In this document: positions 48,101 to 57,100 of the stretch, piece after piece
Numbering within the stretch: the first letter of the stretch is position 1
Layout: the number at the start of each line of letters is the position of its first letter
From: Apostichopus japonicus
Taxonomy: Eukaryota; Echinodermata; Holothuroidea; Aspidochirotida; Stichopodidae
Direction: 5' to 3'
Assembly (NCBI RefSeq): GCF_037975245.1
Contig: NC_092575.1
Span: forward strand, 1,377,001-1,441,000
DNA length: 64,000 nt
Translations under genes and position numbers: made by a program
The notes under the pieces: model-generated
Databases searched by the model: none
What the model was told of the DNA's origin: nothing
Seen by the model: the letters and a program-made list of their open reading frames with translations, nothing else

Positions 48101-51100
48101 AGGTAAGCGAGGAGCGAAGTAAATATTCCAAAACTTACTGGTTTGGATATTTACGAGTGACGAGCTTACCTGTCTCCATTCCCGCCTCCCTCCCCCGAGG
48201 GGGTGGGACACAGCCGGACGGGGGAGCAGTCGTTCGACTAGGCTCACGACTCCAAGCACAACACCAGATAGACAGAGCCAACAACTACTAAGAGTCACCG
48301 GCCAGGTCTATCGGTGAGGGTAACTTTGCACCCTGTGTTTTTCATATGCGTACTCACCTAAGTCGTCTTAGGGTTAGCAAGTGTTGGGCCTTTACAGGAT
48401 GAGGCTCCTTGTTAGGAAAAAGGGGTAGTTTTGCCTGCAGGGCTCAGGAGAGTGTCCCCCCCCCCTTACCCGCTGCGGCGGGGAGGATGACACTCTCCCT
48501 GCTAGGAAGGCATCAGTGCCTTTTGTTAAGGGCTCACCTTTGAGAAGTTTAGTCGACGGGAGTCCTTGGGGGTGGCCAGAGGATTCTGGCCACCCCTATT
48601 TCGGTGACCGTGAGGCCACTTTTAAGGAGTGGTCTCATGAGTAGTGAGGAGTGACCGAGGGGGGGGGTTCGGTCATAGAGGGCGCACAGTGTTATTATTT
48701 TACCAGGACTTTATAGGCACGGTAGAATGAGGTGCTAAGGTTGTGAGGAGACAGGTAAGCTCGTCACTCGTAAATATCCAAACCAGTAAGTTTTGGAATA
48801 TTCAGTTTATTTTTCATCAAGTGATGCACAAACTTTACAGCAGTCTTGTTAATTGTTGTTTAAAAAAAATTCTTCTTTCTTTCTTCAAGAAATAAAAGTA
48901 GGCCCATCCAACGCCCCCTTTGTGTTCACTGCCGGTGAGAGTTCCAACTTCTCGGTAAGTCTTATCATTTCCAACCATTCATTTAAATGAAAAGGTCAAC
49001 TTCTGGCTTACAATTAACAACTTCTTTCACGGCCGCTATTTTGATCACTTGGACCACAAGTTGTTGCAAATTCATCCTTTTAGGAATTTGAGTGTCCCCT
49101 TATTCAAAGTGACTAGACTATGTAGTTTAGCACACATACCATCAAATCAGTTTCTCAAGGAGGTATACAATAAATGAATAGGGAAAAATAAGACTTTTAT
49201 ATGAATTTTATAGGAATTTGAGTGTCCCCTTATTCAAAGTGACTGGACAATGTAGTTTAGCACACATACCATCAAATCAGTTTCTCAAGGAGGTATATGA
49301 TAAATGAATAGGGGAAAAAAAGACTTTTATATGATCTTGAAAAACAGGTCAAACTGGCATACCCACTATAAGTGATGTTGAAGTCTGTACTGTGCTACGT
49401 TATGAAGCTTACTAAGTAAAGAATTGATTAATATTTATAATCAGATCTGAACAAAGGAGCTGTTGTAGTCATCCCACTTGGCCAATATCTTGAAAACCAA
49501 ACATGAGGAAGATGGTCTGCATGTATGTTTTCATTGTACACAAAAATTGAAACCCTTAAAATATATTTTTTTATTTATTTCCTTTTTTTGTTTTGAAGAA
49601 TTATAAGAATAAACCAAAGTTTTGCATCTTTACTTTCAGAGTCTTGGAAGCATTGCTAGTTTGCAACAAGCATTGCAAGGACACCAACAGCAACAACAGC
49701 GTCAACAGCAACGACAGCAGCAACAACAGCAACAACAGCAACAAGAGCAACAAGAAAGAATACAGTCAACAGACAACGATATAAACCAGATGCTCTTGTC
49801 GAACGCCATTCTCTCCCAAAATGAAGCCATTGTTGAGAATCCGGACTTGAGCACCATCCTTGTGAATCAGCTACAGACCGCTGTGAACAGCGTAGCACAG
49901 GCAGCTCCGCCACAGCAACAACAGCAACAGCAACAACAACAGCAACAACAGCATACCATCCTCAACCAACCACAGCCACAGGCTGCTACCACCATGCAAA
50001 CCAATGTGACCCTGACGCCACAACTCCTGGGCCAGCTCTTGCAGATGCAACTGCAGCAACAAGACAACAAAAACCCAACCGTGCTCAATCTAAACAGCGC
50101 CCTCATCTCCAGCCTTGCCCAGGGCATCAACTTTGCAAACACCAACCTGCTGCAGCAACCGCAGCAACAACAGCAGCAGTCTACGAGTTTGCCCGGAAGG
50201 GTCACCATACAGACAGCTGCCGGTACGTCCCCACAGTCGCTGAACCAAGCTCAATTTACAGCTTACCCGGTGAAGCTGACGAGAGCTGGGGAGGTCGAGA
50301 GCATCGGAAACGGAACGGTTAGCCAGGCCAACCTCGGCATGGGTAGCACCATCCAGATTCAAAATAACCAGAACAGGATCGTTATCACTCCCCAGGTCTC
50401 ATCCCAACAATCACAGGGGCAGCAGCAGCAACAACAGAGGGTGCAGGGTAACGGTCAGGTGCTGGACGCGCGGCAGCTACAACTGCTCCAGCAGCCCGCC
50501 CAGGCCTTGATGCAGCAACAAGCGCAACTTGTGACTCCCAAAGTGGAACAGCAGACCAATTACATGCAGGATTTTGACATTACTGCTGCATCATCATCTT
50601 CATCCAATAGAGATGCCAGCATAAGAGGAGGAGGAGGCAGCTCTAGGGCTTCCAGCCAGTCTGCTGCTGCTGACAAGAAGAAACAGGAGAACCAGAATCA
50701 AGCTCTGAAGCTACTCCAGAAAGTAGCTAGTCATGTCAGCCAGACGAACACGAGTAACTTGAAACTTTTCTCTCCGGAGCAGAACAACATCTTTAATCGT
50801 ATCTTCATCGAGAACTCGGAGCTGCAGGGCCAGGACCCTGTCCTGGAGCCTCCTAAACCTCAGGCTCAACAGAACAAAGTGACGACTTCGATCTCGCAGT
50901 CGACCCCGCAGAGAACAGTTCTCTTCCAGACCAAACCTGTAGGGAGCACCAACGCAGGAACCACAGGGGCAATACAAAAAGACTCGCACAGAAAGAGCAG
51001 AATGAAGCAAGCTCTGAGTAAAAAGCCCGTCTTGAAAGCGGCAACGCCCAGCATTTCAGGGACGAGTAACTCCGGGGGGTCGACATTGTCCGGCACAGCT

Positions 51101-54100
51101 AACAGGACACTGTTGACGCATCTGTTAAGGGGAGGTAATTTTACAATGGATTATTAGATCTTTTGGAACCATTTCCCATTGCCAATTATTCAAATATTTG
51201 AAGGAAGATAGTTTGGTAGATGAAGCCCTTGTCACTGCTTTTGAATTTCAAACGCTTAACGTCGCTGTGGATTTTGTGTCCTGAAATTGGATACACTCGA
51301 AATGTTTAATTAGTTTTCAGTTCATTCTCATTTCAACTCTTCATTTTAAAAATGTAAGTGTTCTTGAGATGATAAATGGTACATATCTTTGTAGTGGTGT
51401 AACAATTTCCCCCATTCAGTGAAACACTTTGTTTTGATATCGATATTGATCACATGCTGATACTGTAGGTGCCAATCTTTGATTATCTGACATGACATTT
51501 TACACAGTTCAGCTTGTGAGCTGCATTCCTGTGACTTACTGGCATTCCAGAAAAACTCCCTCAACCTCAGTCTGAGGTGCCTGTTTCATTTATAGTCAAT
51601 GACAGTTGCGTATTGTTGGGTCACCACTGTGTTAATTTTGTTTTGACCTCTCAAAAGAGTTTTGTAGATACTTTGTGACGTCTGTTTAATTTATAAGCGT
51701 TTTGCATTAATTTTGTTGACAGTTAGGGGAAAAAATACTGAAAACAGACAAAACTGCATTTGTTTGACTATTCAAGTAATGAAAAAGGTCCATTTTGTAT
51801 GTGGTAAATACCAATGTGAAAAGGGTTGTGCACCACAAAATTTTAAGTCCTGTGATCGTTAATTATTCGCTACCCTTGAAGAAAAATATTGGGAAGGTTT
51901 TTCCTTACAGTATGTGAACAAACAATATCTTATATTAGTAGTACATGACAAGGTTTGGTAATAGTAAGCGTTGTTAATTACCAATGGGGAGCAGTGTGTC
52001 CCACAATAAAAGACAGATTAACAGATGCTTATTTTCTTGCTCGTTTCAGGGAAATATGATCCAACGGCCGGGATCGTCTTGGCATCTACCGGTACCGCTA
52101 AGCCGTCGTCAACTACAGCACCCTCCTCGTCGGTCAGTAATGTTGTCTTAACGACGATCAAAACAGACATGACCCAACCGGTAGCTCCTGCCAAATCAAG
52201 AGGCAATCTCGCTACGGTAATTGTAGACTTTGTTGAAATTTTTGTGCTTGTGTGGAGATGAAAATATGTCCTCCTCACAGAGGCCTCTCTCATCACAACT
52301 ACAACTACACCTTTATTTAGAGAATGCATATTCATATTATTTCATGAATATGTAGATGTTATTTAACATTGGACAGTTGCCGCCAATGCTGTGATGTTTG
52401 CTAAACCACACACACTTGTATCATTTGTATGCATTCATATTACCGATCTGCCTATAGATATAGACTGTATTTAACAGATCCAAATCCCAAATGATGCATA
52501 TTCATATTTTTTCATGAATATGTAGATTTATATATAACATTGGACAGTTGCCGCCAGTGCAGTGATGGTTGCTTACCACACACACTTGTGTCATTTGTAC
52601 CGATCTACCTATAAATATAGACTGTATTTACTGTATTTAACACATCCAAAATCCCTAATGATGCATATTCATATTTTTACATGAATATGTAGATGTTATC
52701 TAAAGGAATATCCTGCCTGGCAGAGGTTGTGATGCGCAGAGGAAAGACAAAGATATGCCACATTTCTGCCCCATTTCCCACCGTCTTTGTGCAACTGAAA
52801 GATTTGATTGTTTGAACTGAACTTACTATTCAGGAAAAAAAGTTTTGTTTTTCTTCAGGAAATGAATTCATAACTGTGCATAACTCTTGCATTGTGATCA
52901 TATCAGTTGTTTGTTAAAGCATTTTCGTTGCATTTAAGTCTTGTCTATTTTAAAGCCTTTTGTCTCTATTTAATACCCGTAGGCTACCATCGGTTCGTCG
53001 ACTCCTGTATTCACGGCTGGGGGAGCAGCAGCAAGGGTAGTCTCTGTGACCAGCTCTCCGTCAAATGGTGAGGGAAAATTAGGGAAACTTGATCCCACAT
53101 GGATGCTGATTCTGATATGACAAACTAAACCTCAGAATTATAAAATAGATTTTACTACAATTTTGATTGATTTTAGTGATCTTCATACATGTGGTTTAAA
53201 CAAAAGTTGTCTTTCAACTTTGTGATTGCATTCACAGCTTCATCAGATACTGCCGTTACCACTTGAATAAAAATGGACTGTTATTGCAATTTTCTTGATG
53301 TCATGATTAAGAGGTTATGTTTTGACTCTTATCCTCTTTGGGAGAAAGAAACCCAAGAAATAAATAAAAACAAGAAGCAAAATAAAAGAAAAAATGTTAA
53401 TGTTTATCAAAGGAATGATGAATAAACAATGTGTAATTTTGTTTTTGTTTTCTTGAATACAGTTCAAAGCAGTATTGAACCCACTCTATTTACAATTGGT
53501 GCTACAAATTATTCCTCACCAGAGTCCAAGGTAAGCATTTCCATCATAAACAACATACCAGCAAAATAATTGAAAAGCTTGCTGGTTCCCCTCACATCTC
53601 TCAGTATCAGTGTGTGGATGACTCACCAGGCTTCGTTTCTGATATGAGTAAAGATTTAGACAGCAAGAGTTTAAGTGTGTATATGTTTCTTTAAAACCAC
53701 GTTCCACTGTTGAGCATTTAATCTATAGTTGTTTAGAAACTTTCACCTATTCAAGTGGCAGACTGAGTGTTACACACCCACCCACACACCCAGTAGATCC
53801 CCTCCACCGATTTTAATTTCATTAATTTATAAATCCATCTCACACCTCCACTCAGAAGGTGGAATTTGTGCCCTTGTTACTGTAGCTTGTTTCTCGTTAA
53901 CATATCTATGCTTAAAAGTAACAGATATGTTATTGTACACAATATTAAACACAGTTTAATAGATAATGAAATTCAAAGTTAGAAACCTGAAATTGTTGAT
54001 ATTTCGTCTCTTGTCTCCCATATCTCCATATTAGACAATTTTATTTAGTAAGTAAATAAATTCATTCTTCTCGTTGTTACAGATTGAAGGGGCTGATTGC

Positions 54101-57100
54101 CTTGATGTAAGTACATTTATACAAATATCAGTTGATTGTTCACACCCCCCTCCCCCAACCCCACTGTACTTCTAGTTGAAAACAAAGAGTAAACAAAGCC
54201 CCAGAAATCTTTAAGCTTTAGTGGTACTCTTCAGCAAACTTTTTTTCAGGAAATAAATCTGTGTTTAATGTACAGAGTCATTATTCCTCATATTACCGTA
54301 CATTCCTATGGATCATAAACTTCACAATCTGAAGATTTCCCTGGCCCTTAATAATTCTATTTCTTGTTTCGCTCTTTCTTTCAGGATAGGAAAAACATAA
54401 CTGCTGAACAGAAAAGACGGACGAATATCAGAGTAAGTTTGTGTCCACAGAGTTGGTAAACCCCTCTTAGTCAATGTCCTCTTACCTCCAGAGTGTCCAC
54501 AGTGAGTTGCTGACCCCTCTTAGTCAATGTCCTCTTACCTCCAGAGTGTCCACAGGGCATTGCTGACCCCTCTAAGTCAATGTCCTCTTACCTCCAGAGT
54601 GTCCACAGGGAGTTGCTGACCCCTCTTAGTCAATGTCCTCTTACCTCCAGAGTGTCCACAGGGAGTTGCTGACCCCTCTTAGTCAATGTCCTCTTACCTC
54701 CAGAGTGTCCACAGGGCGTTGCTGACCCCTCTAAGTCAATGTCCTCTTACCTCCAGAGTGTCCACAGGGAGTTGCTGACCCCTCTTAGTCAATGTCCTCT
54801 TACCAGCAGAGTGTCCACAGGGAGTTGCTGACCCCTCTTAGTCAATGTCCTCTTACCAGCAGAGTGTCCACAGGGAGTTGCTGACCCCTCTGAGTCAATG
54901 TCCTCTTACCAGCAGAGTGTCCACAGGGAGTTGCTGACCCCTCTTAGTCAATGTCCTCTTACCAGCAGAGGGTCAACGGTGCACCAGATCATAACTGTCT
55001 GAGCAGTACACATTACAGCAGTCTTCTTTGATTGTTTATCTACTTATTGTTGTTCTTTTTTGGTTTATGAAATGTTGAACACATTAGCAAAAGGTCAACC
55101 ATGAATTGATAAATACTAACTGAATGAATTCATTAAGGTTGCCCTGTAGTTCAGTAGAATATTCCAAGGATTGTCTCGCGTAGTACATATTGGATGCTTC
55201 TAGAGAGTAAATCCCCTTTGTTGTTGGTTTGTGTATCTTCCAGAGCGGGTTTGAGAGTCTCCATCAATTAATTCCCTCGATCAGCCAGAATCCAAATAAT
55301 AAAGTCAGCAAAGCTGCGATGCTTCAGAAAGGTAAGTTCACGTTTCTTTCTGAATGTGAATGTATTTTATTGGACTATACTTAGGAGAGAAAACTTGCTT
55401 CTTGGTTTCAAATTATTTGTCTTTTAGTTATAAGCATCTGTTGCGTTGCTGAAAATGCGAAGACGGTTTATAGTTTGGTTACTCGATATCATTGTTTACA
55501 TCTTCTTCTTCCAAGAATATATTAAGATGTTTCATTTATGTGGTACAAGAAAAGGAAAAAAATGCGATGAACAAACTATTTTCCAATATGGAAATGATGT
55601 AGATTTTTAGCCAGTCATTGGTAGCAGTAAACAAAGATGTGACCCTGCAAAATGTTCAGAGATTGCTGAACCAATTCTACTTGAAATACTATCTGCTGTA
55701 ATTAACATTGTTTCTTCAACAAGTAACAAGTTTTGTCAAGTAAAAGCCTTTCAACTTCAAAGACAGAATTGGCATTAATACTTACTGTTAATTTCTGTTA
55801 TCATGTAGTTTGATATCTACTGTGTTGTTTTGTTAAGTTTGAATTTGAAATCAATAAATTTAAGGAGGGGGGGGGGGGGAAATGACATATAAATGGTCCT
55901 TCTGGCTGAATATCCACATGCAGATTGGCTAAATTTCAAGAAGAATTTAAGTTTCAGATGTTTCACAGGTGATAGGAAAGTTAATGGTTGGCAACTTTCA
56001 CTTTTTTAATGCTACTTTTATATGTTTAATTTTACTTCCTTTCTCAGGTGTAGACTATATCAAGAAACTTCAGGCTGAAAAGAGCCACCTTGCCGAAGAA
56101 ATGAACCTCTTGAAGGAAGAAATAAATACTTTGAACCTGGCCATTAGGTGAGGTTCATTTGTACTATAATCATGTCCTATATAAGAGCATGGTAGGCTAC
56201 TAGGCCTAGCTATCAAACTGTCCTAGACTGTGGAATGTACCATATGCAAGAAGGGTGCATTAAATAGAAAACTCCCCCATGTCTTATGTCTATATTTGAA
56301 GCCATGTTACTAATAGCGATACTTAACACTGCCAATAGATAAGCTGAAACACGAAGCACTTGCACGAAGCTGTACCGTAAAATATTGGCACTGCTAGCGT
56401 CCTGCATTAAGTAAAACAAATCTCTCAGTACAGGGATAGAAAGTCTATGTTAAGATGATAGTTGCCCTATTTTGTCAATGTTTAGTGTGTAAGATCTGTG
56501 AGAAGTGGACGTAGCAATTTTTGCAAACCGACAAATGAACAAATTGGTATGGTTTTTAGTTTTGACAGTTCTGAATATGAAATGCTCACACAGCATACTG
56601 TCATCGTAGAAGTAAACAGCTTTAAGTTTGAAAAGGTATTGTAACTATCTGAAAAGCTGCCCACTTTATTACACCATTCACCAGATGTTAAAATTAATAA
56701 CAAATTAAGACATCCCTTAGTGAGCAATAAGTCACTGATTCACTCATTAAGTCATTGATTGCATCTCCTACCGATTACAGCGAAAGTCAGTCACAGTTGC
56801 CGGCCAGCGGAGTGCCTGTCACCAGACAAAGATACGATCAAATGCGGGATAACTTCGATGAATACGTCCGAGAGAGAACCGAACAGAACTGGAAATTCTG
56901 GATCGTATCCTTTTCTGTACTCCCAGGTTTTTTTTTTCCATCATTGCAAACGAATCTTGTCTTCTCATGTTGGAAAAATTAAAAAACAATCTACTTTACC
57001 TTTTGGTCCTTTGAATGTATTCTGATTGGATTTTGACGCAGATCATAAAGCAAGGTTTGCTCTTTAGATGTTCCGTCCCTGCTTATATTGCTGCTCACTT

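Larger units (their letters stand above)
42454..48802 (+). mobile_element. DIRS-type tyrosine-recombinase retroelement in Mondo intron 6
   Basis: A 6.35-kb element with inverted terminal repeats (42454-42593 and 48637-48802) almost identical over about 125 bp, starting at CTTACCTGTCTCCTCACAAC. Near the right end is an internal complementary region (48081-48177). Its first half complements the unique left terminus and its second half the unique right terminus. This is the hallmark of DIRS elements, which replicate through a circular intermediate and integrate by tyrosine recombinase. Both ends share ATT (42454-42456 and 48800-48802) and there is no target duplication, as expected. Inside are a Cys-rich ORF1 start, GC-rich gag-like sequence, RNase H and recombinase remnants. 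I see no RT domain; two SINEs lie where it is expected. Frames are broken, so the element is dead. Confidence 0.93.

Noticed and set aside
49656-50362. Antisense frames rich in Cys or Leu across Mondo exon 8
   Set aside because: They are complements of CAG/CAA glutamine runs.
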